Source of the DNA: Przewalskia tangutica
Lineage: Eukaryota; Streptophyta; Magnoliopsida; Solanales; Solanaceae
NCBI GenBank assembly: GCA_029844215.1
Contig: CM056736.1
Coordinates: forward strand, 56,109,562 to 56,173,561
Direction: 5' to 3'
Length of the DNA stretch: 64,000 nucleotides
Positions 46,001 to 58,000 of this stretch are shown piece by piece; positions within the stretch are counted from its first letter, which is position 1; every line of letters begins with the position of its first letter. The translations under genes were made by a program, and so were the position numbers. The notes beneath the pieces are model-generated. The model was not told the DNA's origin and did no database searches. It worked only from the letters and a program-made list of their open reading frames with translations.

Positions 46001-49000
46001 GTTGCCTTGTCAATAAAAAAAACCTCTTCTTTCTTAGTTGCCTTGCCATAGAAAATTTCTCTTTAAAGTATCCACTCTCCTTTCTATTTTTGGTGGGATA
46101 GGTAATAAAGATGTCATGTACGTAGAAGAGCATCCAATACATTGTTTATTGTTACACCCCGTAGTTCAGGTCATGCTTTTGAGAACGTACGAAAGGAATG
46201 GAGACTTAATTTGAGAATGATGGGTGGACGAAATATTTCGGACGGGTTGTTAGTCAACTTTGAGGCGGCTTATGTCCCGTTACATTGAGAGTTCCTAGGT
46301 GTTTCAAAGGCCTAGTACGTAGTTCGTTGAGTCTAGGTTCCAACGCAACCAACCGTTCGTCGATAGGATACCGGAGTAGCAGCCAGATGCAGGGTCGCGC
46401 GCACGATATTCCGGTGGGTCGCTAAAGTTGCAGCGGCCGCGCACGAGGGCGTGGTCGCGGTCTAAGTTCCGAAAGTTCGCAGAAGTTTCAGCGCCGCGGC
46501 GCCGGCTGCAGGGTCGCGGCGCCGAGGCGGAGTTTTTGCGGAAAACTGAGGAAAAGTCAGATATTTTCTTTTAAAAAGGTCATGGGAGGGTGACAAGTGT
46601 CCCCCCCATCTGATTTTTGCATGTCCTATATATTGACCAAGTCTTGAAGAATTGGTCATTCTTCAAAGCTCCTCCTCTCTAAAAAAGTTCTTCCTTCTCT
46701 CTAAATTTCCTCTCCCTTCTCTCTAGAAATTCAAGAAGAAACCTAAGCCTAGAGAAATTCTGAAAAAGGTGGCAAGAAGGAAACTTGTTGGCAAGCTTGT
46801 AGGGGTTTTGTGGAGGTGATTGTGGAAAGAAGACAAGTGAAAGTTGTTGGATTAATTTGGGTAAGCTCTAAGGTAACAATCTCTTCTTTATTCTTGAGTA
46901 ATTTGTGTTGCATGTGAGGAAGGAAAGACTTGTAGTGGACAATATTGCTTTTAGTTATATTGCATGTAAGAATATGATTTGGATTTGAAAGAATTGAATA
47001 AGGATAGCATGTGAACATGTTATAGCCAAAATACTACCTTAGAGTTGTTAAATTAGTTGTTATACATTGTGGGGCAGAATTTTACACGTCCAAGTTTAGG
47101 CGTGTAATCCCCTTTGAATTGATTGAATTGATGGGCCTTAAGTGGCGTTTGGATATTGAATTCGAGCCTTGGAAAGGTGGAAAAGTACGTAGAAACAAAG
47201 GAAGTGCTGCCCAATTTTCCGTAGAATAAGGAACTTTATGCTAAAATATTCAACGAAGAAGTTTAGACGTTAATAGAAGTATTTGATTATTATAGGTTGA
47301 TACTCTCCGCGCGGCATATTCGACTTGGCAAGTGGACTTAGCCGAGGAGGTATGTGATTCCTCCTATCCTCTTGAGCATGATATTTGTAAAATATATAGT
47401 ACGGTAGACGTACGTGTTACACTAAATTTGGTTGCACCTTGAGGTCTTATGACTTGAGTCCAAAAATGTTAAGAATCTTGAAATACTTCAAAAACAATTA
47501 TGAATCATTATTTTTAAAAAGGAAATTAATACTTGGGTTTAAAAGAATAAGTTTCTTGTGGTTTTCCAAACAAGTGTGGATGTTTTGAGTTATTACAAAG
47601 TCTAAGTGTTATACTAGCTTTATGGGAAGTTAGTCATAACGACTTAAGAAAGATAAAAAGAATGGTTTACTTACTCGTTTTATAGTAGCCTTGTAATGAT
47701 TCCTGAATGTGTGGTAAGTTGGCTTGATAAGTAAATATGTTGTGATACTACGAGTGTTAGTGTCTTGAGATTTGTTGTGGTAAGGGGGTTTCTCTTATGG
47801 TGCTTATGTTGTTTACGATGAGCCGGTTGTGCTTGTGTTATACCACTTACCCCCCGACTTGTTAAGTTACCGCGGGTTAGCTACCCCGTCGCGAGAGTAC
47901 CTCATGCGGGCCTGGTGGCCTACGCGACTCTGAGTCCAGAATCACTACGGGTGTGTACGCCGATGCGAATACCTCACGCGTCCAGTGGTCACGCGGTGCG
48001 GAGTCGAGAAAATACCGCGTTAGCTACCCCGTCGCGGTGAGTACTCATGCGGGTCCACGGACCTATGCGGGTTGCGGAAGTCGAGATTAGGCTCGTATAA
48101 TGATACCATGGGTGAGTGGCCCGATTTGATCATTAGCGCCTAGAAAAGACCGGCCGTTACAACATTGTTTACTCTTGTCTATGTTGCAGCGTAATGCGGT
48201 TGATTGATTTTTCATACATATCGTGGATTGATTTGGAAATGTTATGATTTGATTTTACGTTTCACATACTTGATACCAGATCGACCTCCTTCGGGGGGCT
48301 GCGTTCATGCCGCAGGTCGAGGTACATCGGTTGTTGATCCTCGCTCTTAGGATTCCCGTTCTGCTTTTGGGAAGCCCCGTTTCTCCGGAGGCTTATCTTT
48401 TGGTATGATTCCCTGTCTTTGTAGATTCATGTACATTCAGGGTATGACGGGGCCCTGTCCCGTCATAGTTGTTACAAACTCTTAGAGGTCTGTAGTCCTG
48501 TTGTAATTGGGTTTCGTAAAGGATGTAATTGTTCAGTTTTTTTTTTGTTATGTATAGTTACCGAAAGGTAACCATTTTGGGTTAGCCTGTTTCTTAAGTT
48601 ATATTGTTTCATGCTTATGAGTTTACTTCCGCTGGTTTTTCTCTGATGTTGTATCACTAGGGTGCCCGGGATAAGGCACCAGTCACGGGCCCGAGGTCGG
48701 GTCGTGACATTTATAAGCACTAGTCTGCCTCCTAAAGATAGGTATGGCCTTTTCCACCTTGAAAGACTCTTTTCACATCTCTTTGGAACCCCATTCCATA
48801 TATCAACGGACCTACTTTTAGCGCCCATCGACATACCAAGCTAGACGGTAAAGAGCCTATTTCTCTTCAAAGAATCCCACCAAGTTGTTGAATCTGCTGA
48901 GATTCATTAACTGGGTAAACTAGGCTTTTTCTTCGGGAGATATGGAGCCCCGACATCCCCTAAAAAATTGTTAAAATTATTCTTAACATCCTCATTTGTT

Positions 49001-52000
49001 TTGCCTCAATTATCACAATGAATAAAAGCATTACCTGCATAAAGTAGGTGTATGATCTCCATGCTTCCTCCTTGTCTGTTGTTAACCTTGAAACCCCTGA
49101 TCCAGTTATTTTGCCGGGTTGTTTGAAGCATATTATTTAATAATTCCTTAGCAATAATAAAACGGAAGGGGGATAAAGGGTCTCCCTGCCTCAGACCTCA
49201 GTTTGATGGAATTTGATCCAGTTAATTCATTGTATGATAAACCCCATCTTTTTCATCATATTACTCAAGGTATCCCAATTCACATTATCAAAAGCTTTTT
49301 CTATATCTAATTGCACAAAATTCAAGGGTTCTTTTCCTTCATTCTGGAATCAACACATTCATTACCAATAAGAACACCATTCATTATTCGTCCTCCTTTA
49401 ATGAATGTCATTTGATGTTTGCCAATCAGTTTGGAAACCACTGATAAAACCTTTTTCAAACTCATTTCAAAGTACTCGTGACTGGAATTCTGGATAGTTT
49501 GCATAATGTCACTCTTAATGATATTCCAATATTTAGAACAAAACTCCATGCTAAAGCCATCAAGCACAGGGCTTTTATCAATAACACACAACTTTATGCA
49601 GTCATGCACCTCCCACTCTTCAAAAGGTCTTCAGAGCCATTCTTTGTCTTGTACAGTGATTTTAGGGCCATCAGAGTCTCCAAGTTTCTGACTCAATAAA
49701 AAGTTGTTGATAAAATCTCACTATCTCCCCTTTTGATTGTTGTTGGATGTTACTCCATTAGCCACCAGTTGATCAACACTGTTGAACCTTTTATGTGCAT
49801 TGGATATCTTTTGAAAGAATTTGGTGTTTTTGTCACCCTCTTTCAGCCACAAGGCTCTGAATCTTTGCCTCCAAGCTATCTCTACATTTTGCAACCTCTT
49901 CAAGTTTCACAAAAAGATTTTCTTTTAGCAATGCTTCCTCTTCATTCAGATTCCTCTGCTCCATAATTGAGTCCAACTCTGCAATCTGACTAAAAATATT
50001 GATGTTGATCTCTAAATTCTCATGCTTTGTAAGATTCCACTCCTTTAGCTTTCCTTTAAGAGCTTTCAGCTTACTTGCCAAGAAGTAATCTGTTCTACCT
50101 TCTACCTCAAAAGTCTCACCAAATCTTCACTTGGTCATTAAAGCCCTCTACTCTTAAGTCTTAACCACTAGTTTTCAAATTTGAATTAGGATATGTTGGA
50201 GCCTCAGTTCCCACATTGCAGTGATAAAGGGAAGCAAGTTGAACCCTTTATAGGATGGACTGCTTTAATGTTCCTGAATTCCTCATCCCATTTAGTGGAG
50301 ATGAGAAATTTGTCTATTCTGGAAGTTGAATCTTGACTGCCCTCTAGTTCCTTCTATACAAACCTCAATTTAGAGGAAGGTCTACTTCATGTTATCTATA
50401 ATATTAGAGAAATCAGTCATATCACTAGTTAAGGTTGTGCATTTCTTCTTTTCCAAAATGAACCTGGGAGTGTTGAAATTGCCAGATACCACCCAGAGAT
50501 CTCCACAGAAGCCTCTAGCTGTGTAAATTTCTTCCCACATATCTTGCCTTTTTATTCTGCTGTTTGGTCCGTATACCCCACATAGGTGCCAGGAAAAATC
50601 TTGAGTCATTGCCACGAAATTACAGGTTAAGAGTGCATGCCTGTACATGTAATCTCCCTTTCCATATTCTGCTATCCACATCATTACTATCCCCCTCTAG
50701 TTCCACTTGCCTGCAACCATTCATATTGCACCCCTCTGTTAGCTCAGACTTGCTTCACATACTCATCTAAATCCCTTTCTACTTTGATTTCTTGTAGAGA
50801 ATAAACATCAGCTCTCCAAATGTGTACTAAACTCTTCAGAGTACTCTAATGTTTATCCCCCTAACATATACGAGACCATTCTTATATTTATGGACCACCA
50901 ATTAATGGCAACTTCCCCTATTTCTGGCCCCATTACTTTTGAAATTGACATGAAAAGTAACTAATCCTTAGAGATCATGTGAACCTTCCCATCTCGGAGT
51001 TGAAGGAATCTCTGACACTAATTCTATTATGTTATTCTTTCTCCTGCTATCAGTTTTCATAAAAAGAGCAAAAACCTCTTTTCACACCCCTTAAAAAATC
51101 CACCCAAATTTAATGCTCAGTCTAATTATATTGCTATGTACCCAGAGAGTTCTGTTCAGCGTAAGAATGGACATCAGTTAGCATTGTGTTCTCAATCATC
51201 GGGTTGTTCTTCAATAACTTCAATCATCGGGTTGTTCTTCAATAACTTCAATCATCGGGTTGTTCTTCAATAACTTCAATCATCGGGTTGTTCTTCAATA
51301 ACTTCAATCATCGGGTTGTTCTTCAATAACTTCAATCATTTGCATATTGGATGACTATTGGGCTATTTGGTGCAATTAAGTTCCTTCAACATCGTGTTCT
51401 ACCATCATAGATACCCTTTTGATCAGTTCTGCTCTATCTCTAAAGAAATAAGAGAACCTTCATTGTTACACCCCGTAGTTCCAGGGCATATAAGTGAGAA
51501 CGTAAGTAATGAAATAAGATGTGAAGGTTGGAAAGAAAGTATATTTACATTTCTATATGGAAAAAATTTGGATACAAAAAATGTGACGACGAAAATTATA
51601 TTAGTGGTTGAATTCTTTCCAAATGGAGTTATGGACTTAGGATTGTGTTATTAAATCTTGGGATTAAGAATATGAGTCAATTGAAAATTTCACAATTCTG
51701 GGGGGGTGCCCATCGAAAATAGTAAGATTTTGGCTAAGTGTTGGATTATTTGTGTGAAGAGAATTATGGGCGAATAAGAGGGTGACATGTGTCCCTCCCC
51801 ACTTGTGTAACAAAGCTCTAATTATATATATGTATATGTATTGAAAGATGGCTAAGTGTGGAGATATTTTATTTTGTGAAGAGGTGACAAGTGGGTCTAC
51901 TTGGGTCCACCTCCACTTGTGCATACAAGTTATATATACAAAGGACTTGCAAGACTTAGCTCATTATATCTTCATCCTTTCAAACCCTCATCTATTGTCT

Positions 52001-55000
52001 TCTCTTCCAAAGTCTCGAAATTTCCATAGAAAAAGAGGAGAACAAGATCAACTTATTTTACAAGATTAAGTCCCTTAACCAAGTGCTGAGCCAAGTTAAC
52101 CTTGCAAGTTGTTGGTCACGATTTTTGGCCAAGAAAGTGTCTTAAAACCCTAAGCTTGTTATGAACTTTTTGGAAGCAAAACATGAAGGGAAGATGGTTA
52201 CAAGCTTGTAGAGGATACATGGGTGTGATTGGAACTTGAAGAAGTGGAGCTAAGACAAAACTGTGGGCCAATATTGTGTGGACTGTTTTGGGACGGTTGT
52301 GGGCAAAAACTTAAGGTAAAATTCTTCTTCAGTAATTGGATATTACATGATGTTATAGTTAATAGATGAACTTGTGTTAAGAAGAATGGAGAATAAGAAG
52401 TGTTTGTGATAGTTTTGGGCTTATAGCCGATTTTGGACAGTTTTGGTTGTCGGATTTCGTTGGTTATTATTGTTGTAACTACTTGCATGTTAAAATGAAA
52501 GAAATGTTGTTATTACAAGTTGATATGGTTTATATGAAGTGTTGAACTTATATTGGATTATAAGAGTTATGAAAAAAGGCTTTGGTTTGGAGTCTTGATG
52601 TTGGCCGAAACTGTGGTAAAACTGTGGGGCATTGTGATGCAGTTTTAGGGACTGTTTTGTGGCGTGTATATGCTGGAAATTCAGCCACCAATATGCATGT
52701 TTAAGTGTAGTAATTGCTAATGTAAGTCCTAAAAGAATAAGGGTGTAGAAAGGTGTAGAAATGCTTCACTTTTTACCCTCATTGTTGTTGGATTGTGGAC
52801 TGTTTTTAGTCAACTGTTTTATTGAGATTATGGGGTTGTTTTTACGTGAGAAATAGGTGTGTGAATCACCTTGGTTAATTGATTGGTTGTGCCCTTAATT
52901 GGTGCTTGGTTGTGGATGAAATTGACCTTCTTGAAAGGTGAAAAAGTACGTATAAGTAGGGGAAGTGCTGTCCAAATTTTTATAAGAAAAGAGAACCATT
53001 ACTTGGTATATAACTACTCTAGTGAGCATGGAGTTTATATACGTGTTATGGTATTTATAGGTTGAAGTACTACTTGAGGCGGATTCTAGTTATCAAGTTG
53101 GTTAGTTCGTCAATAAGGTATGTGAACCTTTTCCTTCTTTCTTTTGGCATGTTCTACGTGTGAACCATAACTGTGGTATTGTTTCAAAAGTTATTCTACT
53201 CTTAGAAGTTAAGGAGTATTCATGTTGTTGATTCTATGCTAAAGGCATGTCTAAATTATTCTTAAGTCCTTACCAAGTCTTATGGGAGATGTTGGTAAGA
53301 GTTTTTAGTAAGCTTTGGTGTCGAGTTGATCTTGCTAAGCTACAATACTAATAAGTATCAAGTGTTGAGACCGATTTTGGTAAACGTGTTAAAACAAGCC
53401 ATTTCAGCGTTAAATGAAAAAAGTATCGAACAAGCTATTGCAGCGTTGAATGAAAAAGATATCGACAATCAATTATATTGAAATGAGTAACATTTCCATC
53501 TGCATAGAAGCTACTAAGATATAACCAGTTCGTTTTACATTTTCTAGGTTCACAGCTGATTAGATAAGATCATTATTAATTATATAACCTACTAACGGCT
53601 CATAAAATGGATTAATTTGGCAATTCGGATCTGTTATCACCATTCAAATGTTTCCCTAATGTTAGCCAGAGGAGCGAGACGAATTTAGATTATCGAGTTG
53701 GTACAGACGACAAGTGTTAGTATGTGACTCTTCCTTTCTTCTTTGAGCATGAACTTTATAAAATGAGTGTACGGTGGACGTACGTGTTTTAAATGAATCT
53801 AGATTTCATGTGGTACATGAGGTGATAGTAACTTGATTTTAAAAGTATACTTGACTTGATTTTAAAAGTTAAGTCACTTGGTTGTAAAAGTGTAAGTGTC
53901 TTGATTTTTCAAAAGAGGATTTAAAATAATACTTGATATGATAAGTGTCTTGATTTTCCAAATGAGGATTTAAAAATGAAAGGTATGAGAGTGCCTTGAT
54001 TTATTCTAAAAAGGAATGCATGATATTGTCTTGGTATTTCTAAAAAGAAAGGCATGGTATTGCCTTGGTTTGTCTAAAATGGAAGATGTGAAAGTACCTC
54101 AATTTTTAAAAGGTGCAAGTGCCTTGATTTTAAAAGTATAAGTTACTTGAGTTTAAAAGTGTAAGTAACTTGATTTTAAAAGAGCAAGTGTCTTGATGCT
54201 ACAAGTGATAGTGTCTTGGGGTTTTATAAATGAAAGGATGTACGACGGACGTACATGGTGCTATTGGGTTCAAGTCCCTAATATTACATGATGTGATTCT
54301 TTTTATAAGAATGAATGTACGGTGGACGTACATAGTACTTTTGGGTTCAAGTCTCTAATGATACATGATATTATATTATTCCATGGACTAGCTTCCATGA
54401 TGCGGGTTCGAGTCCCATGATATTATATTATTCCATGGACTAGCTTCCATGATGCGCGTTCGAGTCCCATGATATTATATTATTCTATGGACTAGCTTTG
54501 CATGATGCGGGTTCGAGTCTCATGATATTATATTATTCCATAGACTAGCTTTCCATGATGCGGGTTCGAGTCCCATGATATTATATTATTCCATGGACTA
54601 GCTCTCCATGATGCGGGTTCGAGTCTCATGCGGGTGAAATAGTCCTATGAATAGGATCTGCATAATAATTCTGAGGGCAGGTGTCCCTGATTTTGACATG
54701 ACTTTCATATTTTGAAAAGTACAATTGATTTTCTATTTTTAAAATGTATAGTTTACTCTCATTACACTGAGTCTCACAAATGGGCCGGACAGTATATGTC
54801 AAAGTGTTTACCCCGTCCCTCACTAAAGGGTCGGGATGCGTTATATGAAAACAGATACGATGACTCTCATTTTTATAAGGTACAGTGGTACAATGGTACA
54901 GCGATAAGTGATACAAGGTACAGTTGGCTCTTATTTTATATGGCACAGTAGGATCTGGTATTTGATTTTCATACTTGTCCATGTCATTATTTTGTACAGT

Positions 55001-58000
55001 TATGATCTTGTTTACTGTACCTCATGTTTACATACTTGGTACCTTGTTGTACTAACCCCCTTCTCCGGGGGGATGCGTTCATGCCAGCAGGTATAGGTAC
55101 TCAGTTTGGTGATCCTCGAGCTTAGGATCTCCACTATTCCGGAGTTTGTCATTTTGGTACGGAGTTTGTATTACAGTCTTATGTACATTCAGGGGTACGA
55201 CGAGGCCCTATCCCGCCATAGTACATTGTCAAAATCTTAGAGGTCTGTATTCATATGTGGGTTGGACTTGCGTGAGTTGTGTATATATTGTTGGCGGTTG
55301 TACCATCAGACATATCGGATGTTCTGTTATATATAGCGACCTTTCGCTTACTTGCCTTGTTGCTACATGTACAGTTTTCCATATGTTGTCTGGCCTAGGT
55401 GTTATATGGGATGTAAGGGTATAAGAGGGGGGTGCCCAGTAGGGCACCAGTCGCGGGCCCGGGGTTCAGGTTGTGACATTCATGCTGGATAGGAGTTTTG
55501 ATATCATTGATGATAGAAGAGCTCGAGAATTTTGTTGATGGTTGGACACCATGAGCTTCTAACTCAAGGAGCATTAGCTCAGGTTTGTTAAAAAGGATTG
55601 TTGGGTCTTGAGTGTTTTTTAGAATCAAGGGATCTAGAGCACTATGTAATTTTGGGCCTATGACCTAACTCCACATTTAAATCCACGGAGTTCGAAACAA
55701 TTGTTTTGCTCCCGAGACAAGTCTCCTCACATGAATTGGTTTTTAAATTAATTGTTCCCCTCGATGAACCCACGCGATCTAGAGACTTCAACAGAGGTAT
55801 AGTCCCATCGCCACCATTTAGATCGTTGTACTTGCCTATTTCCATGGGTAGTACTCATATACTAGCACTAGTTAGGTCGCTCGCTTCCACCAGCGCCGAA
55901 ATTTCACACTAAATCGGAATGATGAAAACATATCCATCACTTCTACTTCCTTTGGGACGTTTCCTCCATCTTCTTTCCCTTTAATTCTAGCCCAAAACAT
56001 ATGATTCTTCATACTGGTTTCTTCTTCTATTTCAATTCAACCACCACAAAATTACTGATTTCTTTGAAAACCTTTTAGGACCATAAATTTAAAGGCATCC
56101 CTAAGAGCCGAATCTAGACCCAGTTTCTTTCCACTATTTTTGGCCAACATTCTTCTGTAGGAGACCGCCAATCAAGTATTAGCTTCACATACTTCCAGCG
56201 CCATTCACTTGTAAGGACATGTTATGCAGTTTTTCCCATCAGAAGTTCAAACAAGAAATAGGAATCGTTCATCTCATATACATTAACTCCGTGTGCAGAT
56301 TTCTATACATAAATGACCCATCTCCAGATGTCATTGAGAGTTGGAATTCCTGCAAAGACACATGGAATCTACCAACAATACATCTCCCTAGAAGATCCCT
56401 GCCTATCGTTTTGGAGCTACTAGAGATGATGATTCTGGAGTTTTGGGTCTTGATTGGCGATGTTTTGGTTCATGTAGTCGTCCATTTGTTGGCCCTGATC
56501 ACTGCTTCAGCGAAAGAGGAGTCGATGGTTGAACTTTTCTTTTGATCAAGAAAAGAGTCGTCCATTTCTCTTCCTTTATGTTTGAAGAAATAATGATTCC
56601 GTCTTTAATGCAACATAGCCCCACCCTGCATTAAATGTATCCTCTGGAATGATGGTGACTGATATGTTTTCCCCTTGTCTAGCAATAATGCTGATGTATC
56701 TTCCGCATTTATTGTATTTCAAAGTGCAATAAAACTCTGCAAAGAAATCTTCTATTTTCCATCGTTTGATCGACATTCTCTGGGCCTTTGAGGCAGTGTT
56801 AAGAATATAAACAATCCATTTCATGACTTAAAGGCTCAAAGGTAACTCTCCTAAATAGATTTCTTGCTGCTTTTAACCCAGTCGAACCAGATTTCAGATC
56901 CTGAAATTGTCCTTATAATGTCATCAAATAAATCTTATCATCCCCCATGTTGAATGTAGACTGAGTTTCAGATCAATCACTGATGAATGATTGAGAAGAA
57001 AATACGGTTCCTGCCGTGGAGTCGTCGGAAAAGTGATCGTTCAGCTTGCAGAAGAGAGAAAGCTAAACCTCGAATATCGTGTGTGGGAGCATTTTTTATG
57101 ACCAACATCTAGTTTTACAGTGCCCCAACTTAAGAGATAGCAGACTATTCCCAGACAAAGCTCAATAGCCGGTGAACATTTTGGTGCAACACCTCTGTAA
57201 ACAAAAAAAGTGTTCTGGGCCTAGAAGAAAAGAACAAACCAAATAGTGTTTTGGAGTTCAAGACCCATACCTATGGTTTTCCTAGTCCCTTAAGAGTTCT
57301 CCATAGTTGATAAATAGCATACCAAGTACCAGCAGCGTGGGAAGTAGGTTCTCACTTAAATTTAAGATATTTCTCTAACTATACATACATATGCCAATCA
57401 AGAAGCTTCCAGCTCATAGAATTAGGTCATGGAGGTAAACAAAGGATGCTTCCTGCACTGACATGACAGGATATTGTCAGGAATAAAGGGGGGAGGGGGA
57501 TCGACCTGTGATCTCTACGCTGCTTCAAACATGAAATTACAAACAGCAAAAAAAAAACTCTTTTTGTAACAGAAGAAATGTGAATTAACGCAGATGTAAT
57601 TGATTGGTAATCAAACAGGAAAAGAAACAGCTAGCACACTTGTAAATAAAAGAAGGAAGATATCATGTCAGAGACAGTATAACTTACTTCTTCATTATCA
57701 ACTCCAACTAGAAAAAAGAGTGACGCATATCGCCTGTACACAATTTTGTAGTTACGATGCTCCACAAATGAACACTGTTTTCAAATGCAGGAAAATAGCA
57801 TCAACAAGAAAGATTGTAACAAAGAAATTCAGAATCAGAACATCCTATACACATTAACCAACACTAGAAAGAAACAGTGATGACCTAGCCCCTCCCTCTT
57901 TTACACAGATACTGACAGAAGTAAAATAGGTTGAGAAAGCACAAAGCTGCAAGGAAATTATCCTAGAGAATGTAATTCGCAGATCATGTACAAATTCGAC

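Larger units (their letters stand above)
43337..57000 (-). mobile_element. L1-type LINE in intron 2 of AP4S, split by three later insertions
   Basis: Reading leftward: ORF1 remnant (about 56,820-55,484), then endonuclease (about 51,000-50,380), reverse transcriptase (about 49,700-48,715, 46,144-46,027 and 44,520-44,100) and zf-RVT (43,960-43,740). A T-run at 43,337 marks the poly-A end. Insertions: solo LTR 51,464-55,478, solo LTR 46,150-48,709 and a second LINE 44,521-46,018. Removing these leaves about 5.6 kb, a normal LINE length. The 5' edge near 57,000 is an estimate and no target-site duplication was found. The ORFs are broken by stops and frame changes, so it is inactive. Confidence 0.8.

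Noticed and set aside
45942..46142. Peptide with FYVHDIFIT resembling a copia YVDD box
   Set aside because: In the adjacent frame the same bases encode LINE reverse transcriptase (TYMTSL, LKRNFLWQGN) that continues from 48,715, which is the better explanation.
51193..51342. Regular 28-bp repeat considered as a CRISPR array
   Set aside because: Units are head-to-tail without unique spacers, in a plant LINE; it is a minisatellite.
55229..55447. Open frames on both strands near 55,150-55,630
   Set aside because: They lie in the terminal part of the 4-kb solo LTR and its flank and match no protein family.
57600..57857. 85-codon plus-strand open frame
   Set aside because: It is the antisense shadow of AP-4 sigma exon 2 and its flanking introns.
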